Below are positions 17,501-24,146 of a stretch of DNA of 64,000 nucleotides, one piece after another. Each line of letters starts with the position of its first letter. Within the stretch, counting starts at the first letter, position 1. The stretch covers positions 1 to 64,000 of the forward strand of contig NZ_QTJU01000016.1 in the NCBI RefSeq assembly GCF_003412455.1, in the 5' to 3' direction. Both the position numbers and the translations under genes were made by a program. The notes beneath the pieces were generated by a model. That model was not told where the DNA came from. It made no database searches and saw only the letters and a program-made list of their open reading frames with translations. Source of the stretch: Deminuibacter soli. Lineage in GTDB: Bacteria; Bacteroidota; Bacteroidia; Chitinophagales; Chitinophagaceae.

Positions 17501-18829
17501 ACCAAATTTATTGGCCAAAACTGGCACAGCATGCAACCGGGACTGGGTTACGTATTTGGTAAACAGCCCGATACTGCCTGGCTGAATGATAAGGCCCGCA
17601 GAGGATTGATTACGCGCGATTCAACTTTCAACCTGCTGTACAGGCAAAACTTTGACCAGCGCTTAAACCTTACTGCGAGCCTGCAACCTATCCGTGAACT
17701 GAACATTGACCTGAACATTGAGAAATCTTATTCAAAAGAATACACCGAGTTGTTTAAAGACACCACGGGAACAGGCGACCACTTCGGGCATTTAAGTCCG
17801 TATGCGAGCGGTGGCTTCACTGTATCGTATATTAGTTTGGGCACCTTGTTCCGGAAATACGATCCCAACCAGGTATCGCAAACGTTCACCGAGTTCCAGA
17901 ATAACCGTTTGATCATATCACAACGTGTGGCTGCCAAAAACCCTTATCAAAGCGGGAACAAAACACCGGATGGTTATTACGAGGGTTATGGCCGTTACTC
18001 ACAGGATGTACTGATACCGGCCTTCCTGGCGGCATATGGCAAACGTGATCCGAATAAAATTGCGCTGATTGGCGAATCTAACGGAAATATTAAATCCAAT
18101 CCATTCAGCGGGATCAAGCCGCTGCCTAACTGGCGTTTAACCTACACCGGTTTAAGTCATGTGCCTGCGCTGAGTTCTATTTTCAGCAGCGTAACCTTAA
18201 CGCATGGTTATACCGGAAGCCTGAGCATGAACAGCTTTACCAGTGCACTCAACTATTATGATCCGCTGCACCTGGGCACGCCTGGTTTTATAGATACCAT
18301 ATCAGGCAACTTTGTTCCGTTCTTCCTGGTGCCGAACCTTACCGTGCAGGAACAGTTTGCCCCGTTGATTGGTATTGATGTAACCACGCTCAATATGCTG
18401 AACGTGAAGTTCGAGTTCCTGAAAAGCCGCCAGCTCAGTTTAAGCTTAAGCGATTACCAGCTGAGTGAGGTACGCAGCACAGAATGGCATATGGGATTGA
18501 GCTGGCGCAAACGCGGGTTAAACCTGCCGTTCTCTTTGCCGGGTATGAAAAAAGGAGCGAAGAAACTACAGAACGATCTCAACTTTACCATTGACCTCGG
18601 CGTTCGTGACGATACGCAAAGCAACAGCCGTTTAGACCAGGCAACAGCCTATGCTACCGGCGGACAAAAGGTAGTGAAAATACAACCGTCTATCGACTAT
18701 GTACTGAACAACCGCATTAACATAAAACTGTTCTTCGACCAGCAAAAAACCATCCCGTACATATCGAGTACGGCCCCTGTAACCAATACCAGGGCGGGGG
18801 TACAGGTGAGGATATCACTTGCACCATAA
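11546..18829 (+). CDS. sprA: SprA, type IX secretion outer-membrane translocon / gliding motility
   Basis: The 2427-residue protein is similar in size to the known Flavobacterium protein. SprA forms a giant beta-barrel in the outer membrane through which T9SS cargo (adhesins, hydrolases) passes. The N-terminus has a signal peptide (LLLTAVTWLCCAVPAFSQ) followed by long Asn/Tyr/Asp-rich beta-strand sequence with many aromatic-terminated strands and a C-terminal strand ending VRISLAP. A strongly basic stretch (KGKQKREALRKWRRQRREAK) near residue 1920 sits between barrel segments and is presumably a loop. The only start that keeps the signal peptide is TTG 11546; no ATG precedes the hydrophobic core. 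Other T9SS genes are absent from the window. Confidence 0.93.
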   Translation: MTQQSCFTRILLLTAVTWLCCAVPAFSQKKDSTARRSDSLHFPLQDRRGDPFTWKNRNPFDLKDTSYLKRTIEYDPVTKQYYIIEKVGNQYFRKPTYLSFEEFWKLQSRQAEDDYFNQRANTLYDLNKKVARPRMQMYNKLFDRIFGADSNGLKIDIRPSGTVDLSLGYQGQNIKNPTLPENARRTGGLDFNMNANVQVIGNIGNKLKLPINYNTLANFDYENQLKLDYRGMDDEIIKSIEAGNISFQSKGTLVSSVQSLFGIKTQLQFGRLLITAALANQRSQKQSVALKGGGLTQTLNKKLDDYEENKHFLLAQYFRNNYNKTMSKLPVVNSQVQILRMEVWVTNRTGTATDARYVAGLMDLGEAHPYNPINTPTTTNELPQNGANTLYSYLVSNPNNRNPNFVNSLLQSRGLTPVNEYEKTFARKLNTTEYYFNPQVGFLSLNQQLQPDDVLGVAYQYTYNGRTYQVGEFSQDVTVDSTQGVQKVLFLKLLKATSQRTNLPIWDLMMKNVYSLDVNNLQQQDFKLNILYQDPSGGTKPYLPESAPAVQGKTLLNVLNLDRLNNRNDPLPDGVYDYVEGFTVLSQQGKIIFPVLEPFGRDLDSLAFQGQPQALKDKYVFYALYDSIKAIAQTHANLNRFVAQGTAKGSTTNEISLNAINVPPGSVTVTAGGQLLRENVDYVIDYSIGSLKIINQAILNSGVPVNVQYENNAGFGLQQRNFMGLRLDYKASSKLNIGATIEHLGERPFFTKMDIGDDPISNTIYGVDFNYRSEWPGLTRLLNKLPFYKSNAMSSINAYGEAAALKPGHASQIGKGNQGAVYIDDFEGTSTNIDLRYPFVNWTLASTPAGNGLFPEATLVDSLPYGKNRAKLAWYSIEPVLQDKNNANNPLRKDLDALSDPRTRAVFTNELFPQRTTNITDVQTSTFDLAYYPTEKGPYNFETATSELDANGRFRFPKRKWGGIMRSIDQTDFETANIAFVEFWMQDPFVLNQASTGGKLMIDLGNISEDILKDGRRFYENGLITPSQPAAVDSTGVWGVTPVNPIQITQAFSNDPAERPYQDVGFDGMNDAQERNKRSQYLSDLSVNFPQGSSVYQGALNDPSNDNYKWYRDASFDAANTGILGRYKSYNNPQGNSPVADQNNSQFSPAATLYPDNEDLNRDNTLNETEEYYEYQIDLKPGMDVGLTRYITDKRVITPNVPNGQPRPENWYLFRIPVENFTTKVGQIPDFKSIRFVRMYLTGFEDSVVTRFATLNLVRNQWRGFTYDLDTTGSYTPIATNTATTLDVLAVNVEENSSRQPIPYVIPPGIERVQVLSNNGVNLLQNEQSMSLRIKNLADGDSRAVFKTMNLDFRQYGKLSMFIHAEASGTQLRDNDLNAVIRIGQDFLNNYYEIKIPLKVTVPGNALTADQVWPADNNLDFSLQQLVNLKLTRNESGAAVSQIYRQIIGNRTYSIMGNPNLGQVTSFLIGVENPKDQSGMPLNTEVWVNELRLSEIDEQGGWAALGRVDAQLADLGTVSVSANTYTAGFGSIDQRVTERAMNDMFQFDAATQLDLGKLVPRKAGFSIPVYASINRTVSTPKYDPYNLDVKLKTELGRVRDKHVRDSIKSTAQDITTIKTLNFTNVRFAKPTMRPKLWSLSNFDFTYSYTKFEQVNPVILKNDVTKQRFGLGYTYNGQAKFITPFTKLIKNKSSWLAFLRDFNFNLNPALLGFRADVNRQFGMYIPRIVNSYDNKVERVDTTYDKYFTFDRYYNLRWDLSRSLNLDFSAINNARVDEPYGRLDTKAKRDSVWKNFFKGGRNTMYQQKGTLTYNLPLQKFPFADWIQAHYSYSTNYDWVGASLLATNLGNTIENGQQNSFTGEFDFSRLYAKSKLLRSIDMPATPKPKAPANNNPAAKPQQVNPLDTLPTREQVIKGLKGKQKREALRKWRRQRREAKRAARLMRANQPQEVNGFVRTAGGLLLMVKRVSINYTANLASRVPGYMDSTKFIGQNWHSMQPGLGYVFGKQPDTAWLNDKARRGLITRDSTFNLLYRQNFDQRLNLTASLQPIRELNIDLNIEKSYSKEYTELFKDTTGTGDHFGHLSPYASGGFTVSYISLGTLFRKYDPNQVSQTFTEFQNNRLIISQRVAAKNPYQSGNKTPDGYYEGYGRYSQDVLIPAFLAAYGKRDPNKIALIGESNGNIKSNPFSGIKPLPNWRLTYTGLSHVPALSSIFSSVTLTHGYTGSLSMNSFTSALNYYDPLHLGTPGFIDTISGNFVPFFLVPNLTVQEQFAPLIGIDVTTLNMLNVKFEFLKSRQLSLSLSDYQLSEVRSTEWHMGLSWRKRGLNLPFSLPGMKKGAKKLQNDLNFTIDLGVRDDTQSNSRLDQATAYATGGQKVVKIQPSIDYVLNNRINIKLFFDQQKTIPYISSTAPVTNTRAGVQVRISLAP

Positions 18830-18833
18830 ACAA

Positions 18834-18864
18834 AAACGCCGCTCAGTTGCTGAGCGGCGTTTGG
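18834..18864. terminator. Hairpin terminator of sprA
   Basis: The perfect 13-bp stem AAACGCCGCTCAG (18834-18846) / CTGAGCGGCGTTT (18850-18862) has a 3-nt loop. The T-tract is short, so efficiency is uncertain. Confidence 0.7.
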
Positions 18865-18921
18865 CTGTGTCCCCATAGCCAGTACATTGAGCCCGCGGCT
18901 GTGAGGACACAGCCGCGGGCT
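18863..18921. repeat. Palindromic element with GTGTCCTCAC core (copy 1 plus degenerate neighbour)
   Basis: 18890-18921 is a perfect 14-bp stem (AGCCCGCGGCTGTG / CACAGCCGCGGGCT) with an AGGA loop; its centre is GTGTCCTCAC on the minus strand. 18863-18880 (GGCTGTGTCCCCATAGCC) is a degenerate shorter copy in the opposite orientation. Related elements are at 29749, 38248 and 42011. Lying between the convergent sprA and methyltransferase genes, it could also end minus-strand transcripts. Confidence 0.7.
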
Positions 18922-18938
18922 ACAAAATTGATTCCCGA

Positions 18939-19727
18939 TCACGGTTTCACCTGGATAAGGTAATACACACAGGTGGTAACAAAATTGCGTAATACGGGCA
19001 CCTTGCTGATGACTGCATATTGTTTCTTAGCCTTCCAGCCAAACTTCCATTCATAAATGGGATTAATAAGATAGTGCAGCTTATTAACAATCGTATAGCC
19101 TTCTTTTTTTACGATGCGTTCAAAACGTTCAATGCTGATGCGTGTGTCGCGTATTTCGAGCAGTTCGCGTACCGGTTCTTTGTAATGGGTGAGAATACCG
19201 CGGTACATAAAACGTGGCAGCAGGTGGTACCAGGGTAATTTGCCCAGCCACTTGTTGTGACACAGTTGCTGGTGACCACCAAAGGGCATTTGCCATGGCG
19301 GAAAACCAAAGAAAATGGTGCCGCCCTGACGCAGGTAGCTTTTCATCCAGCTGATGAGTTTGGGCTGGTCGTATATGTGTTCAATAACATCTTTCAGGAT
19401 AATAATGTCGAACGCGCCTTCCAGGTCAGTGTCAACATCGGCGTCATAGATGTTTTTGGAGATGAATTTGGCTTTGCCCGCTGCAATTTCTTCTTTTAAC
19501 CAGATGGCGGCATTTACCAGGCGTGTTTCATCGAGATCGATGCCTACGCCAGTGCAGCCGGCATCAATAAATGCCTTGAGCACACCGCCTTCGCCACAGC
19601 CTATTTCCAGTACACGCATGCCTGGTTGTATGGGTTTAACAGCATTGATAAAGGGTATAACATGCTGCTCCGCATTAATCACCTGAATATCAAAATATCG
19701 TTTGCGGTCGCCGTGAAATTCAAACAT
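18939..19727 (-). CDS. Class I SAM-dependent methyltransferase
   Basis: The 262-residue protein has a Rossmann-fold methyltransferase. The SAM motif I is VLEIGCGEGGVLKAF (about residues 40-55), motif II acidic is GVGIDLDETR, and the motif IV region is DIIILKDVIEHIYD. A C-terminal half of about 120 residues is rich in aromatic and basic residues (FGFPPWQMPFGGHQQLCHNKWLGKLPW in part) and ends in a hydrophobic helix, suggesting membrane association. The acceptor is unknown; it could be a lipid, quinone-like or polysaccharide substrate. It is monocistronic and convergent with sprA. Confidence 0.8.
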   Translation of the reverse strand: MFEFHGDRKRYFDIQVINAEQHVIPFINAVKPIQPGMRVLEIGCGEGGVLKAFIDAGCTGVGIDLDETRLVNAAIWLKEEIAAGKAKFISKNIYDADVDTDLEGAFDIIILKDVIEHIYDQPKLISWMKSYLRQGGTIFFGFPPWQMPFGGHQQLCHNKWLGKLPWYHLLPRFMYRGILTHYKEPVRELLEIRDTRISIERFERIVKKEGYTIVNKLHYLINPIYEWKFGWKAKKQYAVISKVPVLRNFVTTCVYYLIQVKP

Positions 19728-19917
19728 GCTGTAAATGTACTTTTTTTAATAAAACGCCGGTTTGGGGCCGGGAAGGCGCAAATTAAGTAAAAAGATCATC
19801 GCCGGAGCGTGCACCATTACCTGTAAACCGGTATTTTCCATTATTTCAGTCGTAATTGCTTGGTAGTGTAGGCGGTTGGTGCCTATATTTAACGATAACC
19901 CAACAATCCCCGCACAT

Positions 19918-21291
19918 ATGAATGTATTTAACCCAAATCAACAAAAAACGATCACCACCCTGTGGATTCCCGCGCTGGTACTTGTAGCGCTACGTTTCAT
20001 CAGCGCAGCTTATTTCGATTCATTGGATAAAATGACGGCGCACCGTATGTTGTACGAACTACTGCGGTATGGCGGCATGTTGTTTTTGATAGGATGGGAT
20101 TTGCTGCTCACCAAAAAATGGATGCGTTACGGCATATATGCTGCCGGCAGCGTGGCAGTTACACTGGCTGGTGTTTTCCTGCAAAAAGGCGGAATGATCG
20201 ATGAGTTCGACCTGCTGCTTGTTTCAGGTGCGGCATTGTTACTGCGATCGTACCTGTTGTATGGAAACAGCAAACTGAATGCTTTGCCTGCTACCATCGC
20301 CGCATACTTTATTGGTGCAACGGCCTGCTATTTTATTTATTTTCTGCCTACACTACCATACGGTTTAAGGGAAACAGTGGGGAACAATTATACCATACAC
20401 CTGTTGATGATCTTTGTTCCGTTTGTTGCTTACCCGGTTATATACCTGGTTGAAAATATTGTTGCCGACAAGGAGTATCACCGTTCGCTGATAAGCAAAA
20501 CAACTGTATTCAGCAAATGGGCTTTTGCGCTTATCCTGTTTTCGGCATGCAATGTATTCTGGAACAGTACAAAGGATATTGCTTTTTTCCTGGAAGTATT
20601 TGTATTCGGCCACATACCTGCACATATGCCGTTTTTCCTGCTGGCGTGTTTAGTGAAATGCGGCCTGGGTATCTGGCTTGTTACGCAAACACTGCCCGTG
20701 TTGTGGAATGTACTGGTGGCGCGTATGTTAACCACTCACCGTACCAATTATTTATTGCTGGTACTATGCCTGTTTCCGGTTATTAATTTGATTGGTATAG
20801 CCGTATTGTTTTTTGCGAAAGAGCAAAATACAAATGCAGCTGAAAACACGGCATGGTATATTGGCCGCAACCGTAGCCTGGCAGTTAAATTACTGAAGGG
20901 TTTTGTAGCGCTGATATCGCTGTGGGGCGTGTATGAAGCCTTGCAGCCACTCATGGGCTATACACCGCCTATGCCCTACGTCTTGTTTGTTATATTATCG
21001 CTGGCGGTGAGTGCAGGGCGCATTATTGCATTGCTGGCGGCAGACCAGCACAAATTGCCCAAGATACTGTACCTGCTGAATTTTGGTGTGCTGTTGTGCA
21101 ACCTGCTGCTCAATTTTTCAGATGAACGTTTACTGCTTGAAATAAACCTTGGGCTGGCTGTGCTGAATATCATACTGCTGACCGAAGTATTTGCACCTGC
21201 CATAAACGGGCAATCGGTACATGAGTTAACAGCTACGCAAATGGAAGCAGAGAGCGGGCAGCTGGCAGATGATGCGGCACCTGCAGTGTAG
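19918..21291 (+). CDS. Polytopic inner-membrane protein, unknown
   Basis: The protein is 457 residues from ATG 19918 (MNVFNPNQQKT). The frame is open 14 codons further upstream, but a TATATTTA near-match to the -7 element at 19884-19891 would make that part untranslated. About ten hydrophobic helices cover the protein, with an acidic Ala/Glu-rich cytoplasmic tail. I do not recognise a family. There are no transporter signature motifs, no conserved charged residues in helices that stand out, and no linked gene that suggests a role. Confidence 0.75.
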   Translation: MNVFNPNQQKTITTLWIPALVLVALRFISAAYFDSLDKMTAHRMLYELLRYGGMLFLIGWDLLLTKKWMRYGIYAAGSVAVTLAGVFLQKGGMIDEFDLLLVSGAALLLRSYLLYGNSKLNALPATIAAYFIGATACYFIYFLPTLPYGLRETVGNNYTIHLLMIFVPFVAYPVIYLVENIVADKEYHRSLISKTTVFSKWAFALILFSACNVFWNSTKDIAFFLEVFVFGHIPAHMPFFLLACLVKCGLGIWLVTQTLPVLWNVLVARMLTTHRTNYLLLVLCLFPVINLIGIAVLFFAKEQNTNAAENTAWYIGRNRSLAVKLLKGFVALISLWGVYEALQPLMGYTPPMPYVLFVILSLAVSAGRIIALLAADQHKLPKILYLLNFGVLLCNLLLNFSDERLLLEINLGLAVLNIILLTEVFAPAINGQSVHELTATQMEAESGQLADDAAPAV

Positions 21292-21322
21292 TTGTATTTG
21301 CACGTTACTGCAGTAATCTTAT

Positions 21323-21360
21323 AAAAATGGCGTACACCAATGATTGTACGCCATTTTTTT
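21323..21360. terminator. Bidirectional terminator
   Basis: The perfect 14-bp stem AAAAATGGCGTACA (21323-21336) / TGTACGCCATTTTT (21345-21358) ends in a T7 run and is preceded by an A run. It sits between the convergent membrane protein gene and the DUF4442 gene. Confidence 0.88.
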
Positions 21361-21856
21361 ATGACTGTCGTGGTTGTTTGGCTTTAAAGCTCCAGGTGAA
21401 TAAGAAGCTTGCTACCAGTTCACCTGCTTCGTTGTGTGCTTCGCTGAGGCAGGTAATGGTTTGTCCCTCGCCGGTGCTGATAGCTGTGGCAACAGTTTGG
21501 GCAATGGCCTCACCGGCCTTGCAGGTGAAGCGGATGGTGCCGGTGGCTTTCTTAAAAAACTGTGCTTCATTTTTTACGATGAGCATACTCACCGGCGGAT
21601 TGTTTTTGTAAATCATTGCCATGCCCAGTATGCCGGTGCTTATTTCCCCGGCAATACTCAATATGCCGAAGTACATCGAATGAAAAGGGTTTTTGTTAAA
21701 CCATTGCTGTTTTACTGTAACAATGGCACTCTTCTCATCTATATGAACTATACGCACACCTGCAAACCAGGCAGAAGGCAGTTGCGTAAACAAAAACAAC
21801 CGGAAACGCAGCGGGTGCATAACCAGTTGTTTGAATGATTGCATATTTTGCGGCAT
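21359..21856 (-). CDS. DUF4442 / hot-dog-fold protein
   Basis: This encodes 165 residues. The pattern of a long helix and strand around NPFHSMYFGILSIAGEISTGILGMAM, followed by beta strands ending SFLFTWSFKAK, fits the DUF4442 hot-dog proteins related to acyl-CoA thioesterases. No activity is proven for the family to my knowledge. It is the third gene of a compact minus-strand operon (gap of 3 bp from the thioredoxin gene). ATG 21844 is an alternative start. Confidence 0.75.
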   Translation of the reverse strand: MPQNMQSFKQLVMHPLRFRLFLFTQLPSAWFAGVRIVHIDEKSAIVTVKQQWFNKNPFHSMYFGILSIAGEISTGILGMAMIYKNNPPVSMLIVKNEAQFFKKATGTIRFTCKAGEAIAQTVATAISTGEGQTITCLSEAHNEAGELVASFLFTWSFKAKQPRQS

Positions 21857-21859
21857 GGG

Positions 21860-22363
21860 CTATTGTTTGTAGTGCGAAGGATTCAGCGCATCGGGGCTCC
21901 ATGATTGCAGGAAGTCGAGAACCTTTGTTTTGCTGTATCCTTTTCCTTCTTCAAGATACGCAGAGTTTTGCGTATGCAGGCGGTTGCCGTTTTCATCCAG
22001 GATAATAAATACCGGGAACCCGAAACGCTGTGCATAACCATATTGCGCAAACACCGGCAGGTTCTTGTTCTCTTTGCTGTAGTTTAAATGATATACCACA
22101 TAACCTGCTTTAATGGCAGAATCAAGTTGTGCATCCTGCGTAGTGAGTGCATTGAAGCGCATACACCAGCTGCACCAGTTGCCGCCTGCCTGTATCAACA
22201 CATTCTTGTGTGTTGCTTTGGCTTCGGCAACAGCGCGGGCTATATCGGCAGCAGCACTGGCTTCCGGGTGATAGATGTGTGCGGTTGTGTCGCCTGCATG
22301 TACTTTGGTGAGCAGGCTGAATAAAATTGCGGCGGTCAGCAGCAGTTGTTTTGTTTTTCTCAT
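21860..22363 (-). CDS. Periplasmic thioredoxin-like protein
   Basis: This encodes 167 residues. A signal peptide (LLLTAAILFSLLTKVHA) precedes a thioredoxin fold with the redox motif WCSWC (after IQAGGNWCSWCMRF) and the cis-Pro loop FGFPVFIILDENG. The WCxWC active site resembles the thioredoxin_7/DUF255-like group. It likely reduces or isomerises disulphides outside the cytoplasm. It sits 3 bp after the papain-like protease gene, whose catalytic Cys might be kept reduced by it; that partnership is inference. Confidence 0.85.
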   Translation of the reverse strand: MRKTKQLLLTAAILFSLLTKVHAGDTTAHIYHPEASAAADIARAVAEAKATHKNVLIQAGGNWCSWCMRFNALTTQDAQLDSAIKAGYVVYHLNYSKENKNLPVFAQYGYAQRFGFPVFIILDENGNRLHTQNSAYLEEGKGYSKTKVLDFLQSWSPDALNPSHYKQ

Positions 22364-22366
22364 GTA

Positions 22367-23953
22367 TTACTGTTTATCAATTTCTACTACGCAACCCACA
22401 GCCACCCTGTCTTGCACGGGTGTTTTAAAGCTGATGGTACCTTCGGCTGTGTTGCTGAAAGGTACATCTGTTACACTTCTTCTTTTAATGGCCGAGGCCA
22501 CTGCTGCAGGGAAACCCATATTCCTGTTGCGGTTAATGGCCTCGTTCAGCTGAAACACGTTCAGTGAATCTTTGCTTATAATTACTGCCATATAATCCTT
22601 GGTGCCGATACTGTCTGCCGCCATGCTCATACCACGCGGGAACAACCGGTAACCGGTAATGCCGCAATAGGGTGAGAACTTGGTTTTAGTGGGATCGTTT
22701 TTAAGCGGGTAAGGAAACAGCACATAACTGCTGTTATCTGTTTCGAGGCCTACCACGTACACATAACAGGCTGCGCTGTTTCTTACTTCCATCTTAAAGG
22801 TAGTGCCTTTCCTGATGGGTGCATTGGTTTGAAATACGTTACCGGCTGTAAAATGCAGCGGGATGTATTTCTTTGTTTTGGCCTCTACCAGGCCGATGGA
22901 ACAATCCAGCTCCTGCGAAGCAGCAGCGCCTTTCAGCGGCATGGCGTTTAAACCGTACGCCTCGCGCACAAAGCGTTTGAAATCGTTGTAACGCACCCAG
23001 GCCACACCATTGCTGCCCCATTCCGGTCCCCAGCTGTTCATTATCTGGAAAGCGCCTCCTTCCCTGCGGTCGTCGTAGCCAATTACACACATGGCATGGC
23101 CACCAAAGCCCATTTGTGAATAGTCATCATCAGTGGGGTGCCACATATCGCGACCCATCATATCGTGCATAAAACTGCCGCCTACCATCATGCCGATAAC
23201 AACCGGCACGTCTTTAGACAAATGTTCCTTGATGGCATGCAGGTCGATATTGTTGATCTGGTCGCCTTCGGTTAAACGGGTAAAGCCAAGCATGCGGTAC
23301 TGTGTGGCTTCCTGTTTTAATGAACCGGGGGGCTGGCGGCTGCAGTCCTGGTCATCGTAAGGGAAATCGTTGAAAGGAACAGCGCCAACGCGCGTCATGT
23401 TTTCCATGGCGCGGATAATATAACTGCCCTGGCAGCCGTCGAGTTTAATCTGGTTATACAGGAACGAGGGACTGAATGCAAGCTGGTTGGGATTAGCGCC
23501 TGTACTGGCGGCTTCCAGCACGGTGCGGGCGCCATAGGCACTGCTCCATGCCACGCAGCTGCCCTGCTGGCCCTGGTTTTTGCGGTCTGGCGCAAACTTC
23601 AGCAGGGATACTGCTTCGGGTAAATCTGTCTTGCTGGGGTCGAGGCCCTCGTAAATCTGTGCCTTGTCAAATTGCTTGGGGTCAAGCACGCCGCCGGTTC
23701 TGAAGTCTTCGGCAGATGCCTGCTGGCTGCCGCCCTGCAAACCGCTGAAATTGCACCCGCCTTTGAAATACAATACGGCGCCAACGGCCAGTACTACCAG
23801 CAGCAGGATAGGTTTGCGGATAAGGAGGCCGATAAGGAGCGGCAGAAACTGGAACAGGCCACCACCGCCGCCTGGTCCGCGGCCGCCGCCACCACTATTG
23901 TCATCTGAATTGTCCTGCTGATCATCGGGATCGTCTACCATGCGTATGGGCAT
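22367..23953 (-). CDS. Membrane-anchored papain-family (C1) cysteine protease with DUF4384-like C-terminus
   Basis: This encodes 528 residues. An acidic, Gly-rich N-terminus (to about 32) leads to a membrane segment (34-63), then a C1A protease domain (about 112-345). The catalytic set is complete: oxyanion Gln127, Cys133 (QGSCVAWSSA), His286 (GFGGHAMCVIGYDD) and Asn306 (QIMNSWGPEWG). The C-terminal domain (about 360-525), with YVYVVGLETDNSSYVLFPYP, resembles DUF4384. There is no long inhibitory propeptide; only about 50 residues separate the membrane helix from the core. The Gly-rich acidic start followed by a helix recalls the N-terminus of YpfJ-type zinc metallopeptidases. It is the first gene of a three-gene operon. 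MPIRM allows ATG 23941 as an alternative start. Confidence 0.87.
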   Translation of the reverse strand: MPIRMVDDPDDQQDNSDDNSGGGGRGPGGGGGLFQFLPLLIGLLIRKPILLLVVLAVGAVLYFKGGCNFSGLQGGSQQASAEDFRTGGVLDPKQFDKAQIYEGLDPSKTDLPEAVSLLKFAPDRKNQGQQGSCVAWSSAYGARTVLEAASTGANPNQLAFSPSFLYNQIKLDGCQGSYIIRAMENMTRVGAVPFNDFPYDDQDCSRQPPGSLKQEATQYRMLGFTRLTEGDQINNIDLHAIKEHLSKDVPVVIGMMVGGSFMHDMMGRDMWHPTDDDYSQMGFGGHAMCVIGYDDRREGGAFQIMNSWGPEWGSNGVAWVRYNDFKRFVREAYGLNAMPLKGAAASQELDCSIGLVEAKTKKYIPLHFTAGNVFQTNAPIRKGTTFKMEVRNSAACYVYVVGLETDNSSYVLFPYPLKNDPTKTKFSPYCGITGYRLFPRGMSMAADSIGTKDYMAVIISKDSLNVFQLNEAINRNRNMGFPAAVASAIKRRSVTDVPFSNTAEGTISFKTPVQDRVAVGCVVEIDKQ

Positions 23954-24146
23954 ACAAGGGAAGTTTTGATTACGCTACTAATATAATAAAAAGCGGGCGT
24001 CCATTTAAAACAGCCCGCAAGGTGGCCTCAGCGCAGCGCCTGCTGTTTACACCATGTTCCGTTAAAACACCGGCTGCCTTGCAGCGAAAAAAAGCAATGG
24101 CAAGTCACGGGGTTTGAGTATTTTTCACTTTATAAATTGCAACCAC

